From Flavobacterium sp. UBA6195 (lineage in GTDB: Bacteria > Bacteroidota > Bacteroidia > Flavobacteriales > Flavobacteriaceae), in NCBI RefSeq assembly GCF_002422095.1, contig NZ_DITB01000012.1, positions 1-18,766 of the forward strand: a stretch of DNA of 18,766 bases. Direction: 5' to 3'. Each line of letters begins with the position of its first letter. The stretch's first letter is position 1. The notes beneath the pieces were generated by a model. It worked only from the letters and a program-made list of their open reading frames with translations. It did no database searches and was not told where the DNA came from. This document shows, in pieces, positions 8,975-15,307 of the stretch. A program made the translations under genes and the position numbers.

Positions 8975-9006
8975 CAAAAGTAGTTATACTTCTTAAAATA
9001 GTCAAA
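8975..9006 (-). promoter_or_regulatory. Probable purH promoter
   Basis: On the minus strand, TTTG (9006-9003), a 20-base spacer and TACTTTTG (8982-8975) make an excellent match to the Bacteroidota consensus TTTG-N~20-TAnnTTTG. Transcription would start near 8968-8970, giving a leader of about 90 bases. This promoter rules out the long upstream extension of the purH frame. Confidence 0.7.
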
Positions 9007-9054
9007 CTTTATTGTTTTATATTTTTATTGAGGTTTAAGTTTAAACTCAATGTT

Positions 9055-9085
9055 GCTAGCGCGAGCGTCACGCTCGTGCCCACAA
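9055..9085 (+). repeat. Left REP-like inverted repeat flanking the transposase gene
   Basis: This 31-bp sequence is the exact reverse complement of 9655-9685. It also folds on itself: CGAGCG (9062-9067) pairs with CGCTCG (9071-9076) across a TCA loop, extendable by a G-T pair and two G-C pairs. It is GC-rich in an AT-rich setting and ends one base before the transposase stop codon. A palindromic unit beside a REP-associated transposase gene is the hallmark of a REP element pair. Confidence 0.9.
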
Positions 9086-9086
9086 T

Positions 9087-9635
9087 CTAATTCAAGTCGA
9101 TTTCTAAAACTGTTTGGTCATTATTTCCGTAATTTCTGGCACTGCTATATTTCCAATCAATTGGGTCGGTAACAAACCCAGTTTCTACAGGATTATTATG
9201 AATGTAATTTAATTTTTGTTCAAATACTTTTAAAGACCAAATTTCAATAGGTTGGTTATTTTGTTGCCAAAATTGACTTTTTTCAACATTACTATTTTTC
9301 TTACCCGCTTTTTCAAACATCCAAAGCAACCATTCTTTTCTGCTTTCTTGAGGATTTTCTGCAATTATTTTTAGCATTTTTCTAGATGTAAAACCTTTAA
9401 AATCTCTCATTAATCCTGATGGGTCACCTAGGGAAGAACGAAAAATTAAATGAATATGACTAGGCATAATGCAATACCCATAAATTTCCATTCCTTTATT
9501 TTTTCTGCAATAATCCAAAGATTCGATTATAGTCTCAAAATAATCAATTCTAGTAAAAACATCTATCCAATATACAGTGGCAAACGAAACAAAATAGGCT
9601 CCGTTTTTTTCTGCAAATTTGTATTTTCTGCTCAT
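9087..9635 (-). CDS. rayT: REP-associated tyrosine transposase (IS200/IS605-like Y1 family)
   Basis: A 182-residue single-domain Y1 transposase-like protein of the type that nicks or moves REP hairpins as single-stranded DNA. The metal-binding HUH motif is present as His60-Ile-His62 in YCIMPSHIHLIF (54-65), and the family's C-terminal block NYIHNNPVETGFV ... DWKYSSARNY (143-169) is intact. Tyr144 in NYIHNNP is a candidate nucleophile. No frameshift or stop is seen, so it may be active. It is enclosed by perfect 31-bp inverted repeats, with its stop one base from the left copy and its start 19 bases from the right copy. These proteins are usually single-copy and domesticated rather than freely mobile (established for the family). 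No promoter consensus is seen close upstream. Confidence 0.9.
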   Translation of the reverse strand: MSRKYKFAEKNGAYFVSFATVYWIDVFTRIDYFETIIESLDYCRKNKGMEIYGYCIMPSHIHLIFRSSLGDPSGLMRDFKGFTSRKMLKIIAENPQESRKEWLLWMFEKAGKKNSNVEKSQFWQQNNQPIEIWSLKVFEQKLNYIHNNPVETGFVTDPIDWKYSSARNYGNNDQTVLEIDLN

Positions 9636-9654
9636 AGGATTGTTTTTAATTTCT

Positions 9655-9685
9655 TTGTGGGCACGAGCGTGACGCTCGCGCTAGC
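9655..9685 (-). repeat. Right REP-like inverted repeat flanking the transposase gene
   Basis: The perfect reverse complement of 9055-9085, with the same internal GC-rich hairpin. It lies between the start of the transposase gene and the stop of the small membrane gene at 9705, so it is probably transcribed and could act as a 3'-end stabiliser or terminator for that gene. No target-site duplication is visible outside the two copies. Confidence 0.9.
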
Positions 9686-9704
9686 GTGGGTATTCTGTAA
9701 GTTT

Positions 9705-9872
9705 TTATTTGAATAGTTTAAGAAAAAGCAGTGTAACTCCTATTATAACGAAAAAAAGCCAAAAATTTTTAAAAGCTCCAAAAAACTCTTTGTTTTTAGA
9801 AAATTTTATTATTAATCCGATTATTATCAGTCCTGTAGGAGCTAAATAATTATTAATTTCTTGAAATGCCAT
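9705..9872 (-). CDS. Small hydrophobic protein, unknown function
   Basis: A 55-residue product with two probable membrane segments (about 12-26 and 36-53) separated by a short charged stretch (KFSKNKEF). I do not recognise a named family. The ATG at 9872 is preferred because it follows the upstream small gene by 14 bases, whereas the longer in-frame start at 9950 would overlap that gene by 64 bases. The pair may be one transcription unit that ends at the right REP repeat. Real expression is not proven at this length. Confidence 0.5.
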   Translation of the reverse strand: MAFQEINNYLAPTGLIIIGLIIKFSKNKEFFGAFKNFWLFFVIIGVTLLFLKLFK

Positions 9873-9886
9873 TTTATATAGACTAA

Positions 9887-10093
9887 TTATATTATTGATT
9901 TTATCAAAAATCCAAAAGAAGTTATTGCTAAAAAAATTATGATAATCCAATTTTGAATTACACTAACCTTTGTGCCAAATTTAAAAAATATTGGATTCTC
10001 ATCACGACCCGATAACCACCATTTATGAATTCGGTAGTAAAGAAATGAGGCTAGCCCAAATAAAATGCTTAAAATTAGATTTTCATTTAGCAT
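9887..10093 (-). CDS. Small membrane protein, unknown function
   Basis: A 68-residue product with an N-terminal hydrophobic segment (about 5-20), a polar, tryptophan-containing loop (RIHKWWLSGRDENPIF, 21-36) and a second span (about 48-66). The mix of a conserved-looking charged loop and clean spans favours a real gene. The ATG at 10093 is preferred over the in-frame ATGs at 10144 and 10138, because the upstream segment is less membrane-like and a TATATTTG -7-type element ends 12 bases before it. No named family recognised. Confidence 0.55.
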   Translation of the reverse strand: MLNENLILSILFGLASFLYYRIHKWWLSGRDENPIFFKFGTKVSVIQNWIIIIFLAITSFGFLIKSII

Positions 10094-10105
10094 TGTTTTT
10101 TTCTT

Positions 10106-10113
10106 CAAATATA
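10106..10113 (-). promoter_or_regulatory. Possible -7 element for the small membrane genes
   Basis: TATATTTG on the minus strand matches TAnnTTTG and lies 12 bases before the ATG at 10093. No TTTG is found at the expected -33 spacing, so this is weak. Confidence 0.3.
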
Positions 10114-10177
10114 AATAAATTCCCTCCAACTGTAACATTTTCACTCATTGCTCTACTTATAGTTATAGCTCAGTATT

Positions 10178-11428
10178 ATGCTTTTATATTTACGATTACT
10201 TTCAGAAAGTTTCAGTTTTGCCATCAATGCGTTGCGCAACAATAAATTGCGTACGCTTTTGTCGTTGTTAGGCGTTACCATTGGTATTTTTTCCATTATT
10301 GCGGTGTTGGCTGCGGTAGATTCTATGGATAAAAAAATCAAGGAAGATTTGAGTGATATGGATATGAATACGATTTATCTAATCCGTTTTTCATTCGGAC
10401 CTTCTGAAGTGCCAAGATGGAAGCGTGAGCAATTTCCAGATGTAACGTATGAAGAATATGAGCATTTGAGAAGAAATGTAAACGGAATTGATAAGATGTC
10501 ATTCAATTTATTTACAAGAAATGAAAGCATAAAATACGATTCTAAAACGGTGAATTCGATTCGTGTAAAACCTTCAACTTCTGAGTTTTTTGATATCGAA
10601 CCTGTTAAAATCGACAAAGGACGTTTGTTCAATGAATCCGAATCCAACTCGGGTAGCCCAGTTATTGTAATAGGAAGCGAAGTAGCTACTGGGTTGTTTG
10701 AAAATAGCGATCCTATAGGAAAAAAAGTGCGTCTTTACGGTCAAAAATTTACTGTAATTGGTGTGTTAAAAAAGCAAGGTCAAGGCATGTTTGGCGACAG
10801 TAGTGATATTGCTGTGTTTTTTCCAGTAAATTTCTTAAGAAAAATGTATGGAGATGATAGTGATATGTTAACGCCAGCTATTTTAATAAAACCCGAGAAA
10901 GGAATTGATATAGCTGAATTTAAAGCGGAATTGGCGCAAAAATTAAGAAGTTTTAGAGGTGTAAAAACAGGTGAAATTGATAATTTCTTCCTTAATGTAT
11001 TGTCAGGTTTTACCGATTTTATTGATAATATCGTAGGTCAAATGAATATGATTGGTTGGATTATCAGTGCCTTTTCGCTTTTGGTAGGAGGTTTTGGAAT
11101 TGCCAACATCATGTTCGTATCGGTAAAAGAACGTACCAACTTAATCGGAATTCAAAAAGCTCTTGGGGCTAAAAATAAATTCATTTTGTTTCAATTCTTG
11201 TTTGAAGCGGTAATTCTTTCATTAATTGGCGGAATTGTAGGAATGTTTTTAGTTTGGATTATTGCCATCGGACTTTCAGCAGCTCTTGATTTTGAATTTG
11301 TCTTGAGTGCAGCCAATATGTTATTAGGTTCTGGATTAGCAGCATTAATTGGATTAATTTCTGGGATTATTCCTGCAATTTCAGCCTCAAAATTAGACCC
11401 TGTTGAAGCAATCAGAAGCGGAATGTAA
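10178..11428 (+). CDS. MacB-type ABC transporter permease
   Basis: A 416-residue inner-membrane protein of the MacB/FtsX superfamily. Order: a short cytoplasmic start (NALRNNKLRTLLSLLGVTIG, 17-36), TM1 (about 27-47), a large periplasmic MacB-core domain (about 48-285), then three membrane spans (about 291-316, 336-368 and 378-402), ending in the classic ISASKLDPVEAIRSG tail. Such permeases act as mechanotransmission complexes or lipoprotein/small-molecule exporters. They need a separate ATPase subunit, and none is encoded in this window. The substrate is therefore unknown. It runs in the same direction as the unknown protein 32 bases downstream. Confidence 0.93.
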   Translation: MLLYLRLLSESFSFAINALRNNKLRTLLSLLGVTIGIFSIIAVLAAVDSMDKKIKEDLSDMDMNTIYLIRFSFGPSEVPRWKREQFPDVTYEEYEHLRRNVNGIDKMSFNLFTRNESIKYDSKTVNSIRVKPSTSEFFDIEPVKIDKGRLFNESESNSGSPVIVIGSEVATGLFENSDPIGKKVRLYGQKFTVIGVLKKQGQGMFGDSSDIAVFFPVNFLRKMYGDDSDMLTPAILIKPEKGIDIAEFKAELAQKLRSFRGVKTGEIDNFFLNVLSGFTDFIDNIVGQMNMIGWIISAFSLLVGGFGIANIMFVSVKERTNLIGIQKALGAKNKFILFQFLFEAVILSLIGGIVGMFLVWIIAIGLSAALDFEFVLSAANMLLGSGLAALIGLISGIIPAISASKLDPVEAIRSGM

Positions 11429-11435
11429 TTTTTAC

Positions 11436-11461
11436 TATATTTGGAAATTAATTTCCCAAAT
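11436..11461 (+). promoter_or_regulatory. -7-like element and near-palindrome before the TTG start
   Basis: TATATTTG (11436-11443) matches TAnnTTTG and runs into a near-perfect dyad at 11439-11461. ATTTGGAAATT pairs with AATTTCCCAAAT, leaving a single bulged C. The last base of the dyad is the first base of the TTG start codon of the next gene. No -33 element is at the right distance. It could be an operator or a hairpin masking the start; it has no T-tract, so it is unlikely to be a terminator. Confidence 0.35.
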
Positions 11462-11997
11462 TGAAAAAGCAAATCATTAGTTTATTTCTGCTATTTATGT
11501 TAATAGCACCTGCTGTTGTAACTTACACTTGGTTACAGCAAAGAAAGCGTGCTGTTAAAAAAGAGGTAAAATGGAAAATGATTGCTGGCATAGACAAAAG
11601 TGAATTGGTCCTTTTAAAATTTTCAAAATCGGAAACGACATCTAAATTGAAATGGAAACATTCGAAAGAGTTTGAATTCAATAATCAAATGTATGATATT
11701 GTTGATAAAGTGATTTCGAAAGATTCTGTTCAGTACTGGTGCTGGTGGGATTTCAAAGAAACAAAATTAAACAGACAATTAGATGATCTTTTGGCTGGCG
11801 TTTATCAGCACGATTCAAAATCCAAAGAGCAGCACGATTTACTTTATAAATTTTACAAATCGATTTATTTTCAACCTGTTTTTTCATGGTACCCTTTTAT
11901 AGATAAAAACCGTCCAATCAAAGTTAATTTGTATGCTGGGTTTTATCAATCAAAGTCTTTAATTGTAGATTCTCCACCGCCTAATATTTATTCTTAA
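11461..11997 (+). CDS. Conserved-looking membrane-anchored protein of unknown function, TTG start
   Basis: A 178-residue protein with an N-terminal signal-anchor (about 4-24, MKKQIISLFLLFMLIAPAVV) and a soluble remainder that should lie in the periplasm. There is no lipobox cysteine. The body has blocks that look constrained (DKSELVLLKF, HSKEFEFNNQMYDIV at 67-81, WCWWDFKET at 93-101, FYKSIYF) and a proline-rich end (SPPPNIYS). The start must be TTG: the frame has a stop at 11449-11451 and no ATG or GTG before the hydrophobic segment. It sits between a MacB-type permease and a TonB-dependent receptor, on the same strand as both. I do not recognise a characterised family and propose no function beyond an envelope location. 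Confidence 0.8.
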   Translation: MKKQIISLFLLFMLIAPAVVTYTWLQQRKRAVKKEVKWKMIAGIDKSELVLLKFSKSETTSKLKWKHSKEFEFNNQMYDIVDKVISKDSVQYWCWWDFKETKLNRQLDDLLAGVYQHDSKSKEQHDLLYKFYKSIYFQPVFSWYPFIDKNRPIKVNLYAGFYQSKSLIVDSPPPNIYS

Positions 11998-12010
11998 TTT
12001 TTTATTAATA

Positions 12011-12034
12011 GGGATGCTTTTGAAAAGTAATCCC
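12011..12034 (+). promoter_or_regulatory. Interrupted palindrome upstream of the receptor gene
   Basis: Nested inverted repeats: GGGAT (12011-12015) pairs with ATCCC (12030-12034), and CTTTT (12017-12021) pairs with AAAAG (12023-12027). The site lies 40-63 bases before the receptor ATG, with a TTTG (12019-12022) inside it and a poor -7 match (TATTTAAA) 21 bases further on. Its position suits an operator over a promoter. No T-tract follows, so a terminator is less likely. Confidence 0.4.
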
Positions 12035-12073
12035 ATATTTACATATTTAAATAAGAATAAATAATCCATAAAA

Positions 12074-14284
12074 ATGAAAAAAAATATTTTTTATGCTGTT
12101 CTGTTATTGCCTTTTTTAGGGTTTTCACAAACGGCACAAGATACCACGGCTACTGAATTGAGTGAGGTGGTAATTTCAAATAAAGTTCCTAAAAAATACA
12201 CACAATTACCCAATCAGGTTGAGGTAATTACAGCCAAGCAAATTGATTTTCAAAACTTTCAAAGTACGGCTGAAATGCTTTCTAATTCTGGTGCATTGTT
12301 TGTGCAAAAATCACAACAGGGTGGAGGAAGTCCAGTAATTAGAGGTTTTGAGGCAAGTAGAGTTTTGCTAACCGTTGACGGAGTAAGAATGAACAATCTT
12401 ATTTTTAGATCGGGTCACTTACAAAACGTAATTACAGTAGATGAAAACATGTTGGAAAATGTTGGGGTTTTCTATGGGCCGTCATCTACATTATTTGGAA
12501 GTGATGCATTAGGCGGAACCGTTGCAATGACAACGAAAAGTGCTAAGTTTTTAAACGAAACTAGTAAAAAGTTTTCAGGTGGAATTAATACAAGATATGG
12601 AAGTGTAAACGAAGAAAAATCGGTTGCTTTTCATCTTAATTATGCTACTGCAAATTTTGCTTCGTTGACTTTTTTCTCCTTCAATGATTTTGGTGATTTA
12701 AAAATGGGAAAAAAGAAAAATCATAACGGAGATTATTTTGGGGAAAGACCTAATTATGTTTCTACAGTTAATGGTGTAGATCAATTGAATGTTAATAGTG
12801 ATAAATATACGCAAGTAGGTTCGGCTTATAAGCAGTATAATTTCATGCAGAAATTTGCCTATAAGACAAATTCAGGATATTTACATGGTTTGAATGTACA
12901 GTATTCAACAACATCAGATATCAATCGTTATGATAGATTAACAGAAAAAACAAGTTCTGGATTAAAATTTGCTGAATGGTATTATGGACCTCAAGAAAGA
13001 TTGTTAGCTATTTATTCGTTGCAAAAAGAGAAAGCATTTTTAAATAGTGATTTAAAAGTAAATGTTGCTTATCAGAATGTAAAAGAGAGTCGTCATAATA
13101 GGAGATTTAATAACTACAACTTACAACACAATGAAGAGAATGTAGATCTGTTTTCGGTGTCGTTAGATTTGGATAAGAAATTCACTAAAGGAGAATTGTT
13201 TTATGGTTTTGAGTCGTATTATGAAACTTTAAAATCAACGGCTTATGCTAATAATATCAATACGGGGGTTGTAACTAACATTAATACACGTTATCCAAAT
13301 GGAGATAACAATATGATGCGTAATGATTTCTATATTTCTTATAACGAAAAGATGTCGGAAAAAACATTTTGGAATGTAGGAGCAAGAGCAGGGTATACTT
13401 CATTAAAAAGTACAATAACTGATAATTCAGTCTTTGCATTACCATTTGATGGAATTTCTCAAGGTAATTTTACGTATAGTGGTACATTAGGAATTACGCA
13501 TAATACTTCAAAAAACTTTGCTTTAAAAGCGAATGTAGCTACTGGATTTAGAGCACCAAATATTGATGATTTAGCTAAAGTTTTCGAATCGGTACCAGGT
13601 TCATTAAGTTCTCTAGGGACTTTAATTGTTCCTAATGAAGATTTAAAACCTGAAAAAACAATTACAGGAGATTTAGGAATTGTAGTTCAATCGGATTCTA
13701 AAAAAATAAAATTAGAAAGTACTTACTTTTATACCCGATTATATGATGCCATTGTAACGGATGATTTTACATATAACGGACAAAGTATTGTAAATTATAA
13801 TGGGTTTGACGCTCAAGTAAAAGCCAATCAAAATAAAGGAAAGGCTTTTGTAACTGGATTTTCTACAAATGTTAGTGCTTACATTATATCTGATTTATTG
13901 TTTAGTGCTAATTTCAATTACACACTGGGTAGAGTAGTAGAAGAAGGATCTCAAAGACCATTAGATCATATTGCACCTTATTTTGGAAAAGTTGGATTAT
14001 CATATACTTACAACAAACTTAATTTAGAAGGTTATATGTTGTATAATGGCAAAAAAGATATCAGCGATTATTCTACAAGTGGTGAGGATAATGCGCAATA
14101 TGCACCAGCAAATGGAATGCCAGCTTGGGAAACTTATAATTTTAAAGCAGGTTTTCAGGTGTTAAATGGAGGAACTCTTTTTGCAGGTGTTGAAAATATT
14201 TTAGATACACAATACAGAGTTTTTGCATCTGGAATTAACGCTCCGGGTAGAAATATTTATGGTGGAATAAAATATACTTTCTAA
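12074..14284 (+). CDS. TonB-dependent outer-membrane receptor, haem/metal-type
   Basis: A 736-residue outer-membrane transporter. It has a signal peptide with likely cleavage after GFS (about residue 18), a candidate TonB box near TELSEVVIS (27-35), a plug domain (about 45-155; RGFEASRVLLTVDGVRMNN and YGPSSTLFGSDALGG are typical) and a 22-strand-type barrel ending in Phe (YGGIKYTF). It lacks the N-terminal carboxypeptidase-like domain of SusC-type receptors and is of the size of iron, haem or cobalamin receptors. FRAPN (492-496) followed by PNEDLKPE (520-527) resembles the FRAP/NPNL pair of haem receptors, but no histidine lies between them, so haem specificity is a guess. A strong terminator follows. 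Confidence 0.92.
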   Translation: MKKNIFYAVLLLPFLGFSQTAQDTTATELSEVVISNKVPKKYTQLPNQVEVITAKQIDFQNFQSTAEMLSNSGALFVQKSQQGGGSPVIRGFEASRVLLTVDGVRMNNLIFRSGHLQNVITVDENMLENVGVFYGPSSTLFGSDALGGTVAMTTKSAKFLNETSKKFSGGINTRYGSVNEEKSVAFHLNYATANFASLTFFSFNDFGDLKMGKKKNHNGDYFGERPNYVSTVNGVDQLNVNSDKYTQVGSAYKQYNFMQKFAYKTNSGYLHGLNVQYSTTSDINRYDRLTEKTSSGLKFAEWYYGPQERLLAIYSLQKEKAFLNSDLKVNVAYQNVKESRHNRRFNNYNLQHNEENVDLFSVSLDLDKKFTKGELFYGFESYYETLKSTAYANNINTGVVTNINTRYPNGDNNMMRNDFYISYNEKMSEKTFWNVGARAGYTSLKSTITDNSVFALPFDGISQGNFTYSGTLGITHNTSKNFALKANVATGFRAPNIDDLAKVFESVPGSLSSLGTLIVPNEDLKPEKTITGDLGIVVQSDSKKIKLESTYFYTRLYDAIVTDDFTYNGQSIVNYNGFDAQVKANQNKGKAFVTGFSTNVSAYIISDLLFSANFNYTLGRVVEEGSQRPLDHIAPYFGKVGLSYTYNKLNLEGYMLYNGKKDISDYSTSGEDNAQYAPANGMPAWETYNFKAGFQVLNGGTLFAGVENILDTQYRVFASGINAPGRNIYGGIKYTF

Positions 14285-14301
14285 GAAAAGGAAGTAAAAA
14301 T

Positions 14302-14338
14302 AAAATCCCGATAGTTTTGAAAGCTATCGGGATTTTTT
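14302..14338. terminator. Strong terminator between the receptor gene and accD
   Basis: Thirteen paired bases, 14302-14314 with 14324-14336 (core ATCCCGATAG/CTATCGGGAT), enclose a 9-base loop and are followed by a T-run on the + strand. The matching A-run gives a T-tract for accD on the minus strand. It lies between the convergent stops at 14284 and 14343, so it serves both genes. Confidence 0.9.
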
Positions 14339-14342
14339 GTTT

Positions 14343-15197
14343 TTATCTTACAGGTTGATTTTGAATCAAATCTAAGTATAAATTAATTTTGTTTTTCAAA
14401 TCTTTTCTGTGAGCAATGAAATCTAAGAAACCATGCTCTAATAAGAATTCTGATGTTTGAAAACCTTCTGGTAAATCTTTACCTGTAGTATCTTTTACAA
14501 CACGAGGTCCAGCGAAACCAATTAATGCTCCTGGTTCACCAATATTGATATCTCCAAGCATTGCATAAGAAGCAGTAGTTCCTCCAGTTGTTGGATCTGT
14601 ACATAACGAAATGTAAGGAATTCTTTCTTCAGCTAATTGCGCTAATTTTGCTGAGGTTTTAGCTAACTGCATCAATGAAAAAGCAGCCTCCATCATACGA
14701 GCTCCACCTGATTTAGAAATCAAAACAAATGGAATTTTGTGTTTGATAGAATAATCAATTGCTCTAGCAATTTTTTCACCTACGACTGCTCCCATAGAAC
14801 CACCAATGAAAGCAAAGTCCATACAAGAAACTACTAAGTCTTTTCCTTTTGATTTTCCAACACCTGTACGAATAGCGTCTTTAAGTTTGGTTTTATCCAT
14901 AACATCTTTTAAACGATCGCTGTATTTTTTAGTGTCTTCAAATTTTAATGGGTCTTTTGAAGTTAAATTTGCATCTAGTTCTTTGAACTCGTTATTGTCA
15001 AATAAAATTTCAAAATATTCTTTACTACCAATTCGTACATGATAATCATCCTCTGGACTCACCCATAAGTTTCTCGCTAATTCGTCTTGATCAACGATTT
15101 TTCCTGTAGGAGATTTATACCATAACCCTTTTGGTACGTCTTTTTTAGCTTCTGTAGGAGTTGTAATTCCTTTTTCTTTTCTTTTAAACCAAGCCAT
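14343..15197 (-). CDS. accD: Acetyl-CoA carboxylase carboxyltransferase subunit beta, without zinc-ribbon cysteines
   Basis: With AccA it transfers the carboxyl group from biotin to acetyl-CoA, the committed step of fatty-acid synthesis. The 284-residue length is normal. The crotonase-like carboxyltransferase fold is clear from SCMDFAFIGGSMGAVVGEK (124-142), SKSGGARMMEA, CTDPTTGGTTASYAMLGD and IGFAGPRV. The N-terminal MAWFKRKEKGI start and the segment LWYKSPTGKIVDQDEL ... VSPEDDYHVR (25-55) align with the zinc ribbon of Escherichia coli AccD, but all four metal-binding cysteines are absent: Ser29, a deletion/Thr, Ser47 and Asp50 stand in their places, and there is no Cys before residue 125. 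The ATG is 5 bases after a heptamer repeat array. Probably co-transcribed with fbaA. Confidence 0.95.
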   Translation of the reverse strand: MAWFKRKEKGITTPTEAKKDVPKGLWYKSPTGKIVDQDELARNLWVSPEDDYHVRIGSKEYFEILFDNNEFKELDANLTSKDPLKFEDTKKYSDRLKDVMDKTKLKDAIRTGVGKSKGKDLVVSCMDFAFIGGSMGAVVGEKIARAIDYSIKHKIPFVLISKSGGARMMEAAFSLMQLAKTSAKLAQLAEERIPYISLCTDPTTGGTTASYAMLGDINIGEPGALIGFAGPRVVKDTTGKDLPEGFQTSEFLLEHGFLDFIAHRKDLKNKINLYLDLIQNQPVR

Positions 15198-15202
15198 AAT
15201 TA

Positions 15203-15230
15203 AGTTAGAAGTTAGAAGTTAGAAGTTGGA
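15203..15230. repeat. Heptanucleotide tandem array, AGTTAGA x4
   Basis: Three exact copies of AGTTAGA and a fourth with one change (AGTTGGA) run end to end, finishing 5 bases upstream of the accD ATG (read as TCTAACT on the accD strand). The array occupies the ribosome-binding region of accD. Confidence 0.9.
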
Positions 15231-15279
15231 AGGAAGGCCTTAACTTTATCTAATTTCAATTAATAATAAAATTTTAAAC

Positions 15280-15307
15280 TTCGTACTTTGTACTTTGTAC
15301 CTTGTAC
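15280..15307. repeat. Heptanucleotide tandem array, TTTGTAC x4
   Basis: Four consecutive heptamers, TTCGTAC, TTTGTAC, TTTGTAC and CTTGTAC, end exactly at the base before the fbaA stop codon (GTACAAA units on the gene strand). This is a different unit sequence but the same 7-base period and copy number as the array 50 bases away. Confidence 0.9.

Noticed and set aside
8880..9005. 42-codon N-terminal extension of purH in frame to an ATG at 9005
   Set aside because: It runs through a well-matched promoter and GC-rich leader, is not like PurH in sequence, and the ATG at 8879 gives the normal protein length.
9034..9047. GTTTAAGTTTAAAC short dyad between purH and the transposase
   Set aside because: Only six A/T-rich pairs with a two-base loop in an AT-rich gap; expected by chance and without a T-tract.
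9873..9950. Longer 81-residue version of the small hydrophobic protein starting at 9950
   Set aside because: It would overlap the upstream small gene by 64 bases; the internal ATG at 9872 gives a clean junction and a compact two-span protein.
9991..10245. 84-codon frame on the + strand
   Set aside because: It covers the small membrane gene on the opposite strand and runs into the permease start in another frame; its composition does not look like a protein family.
15203..15307. Possible CRISPR-like or insertion-element end in the accD-fbaA gap
   Set aside because: The units are 7 bases, directly adjacent without spacers, and there is no transposase or longer inverted repeat nearby.
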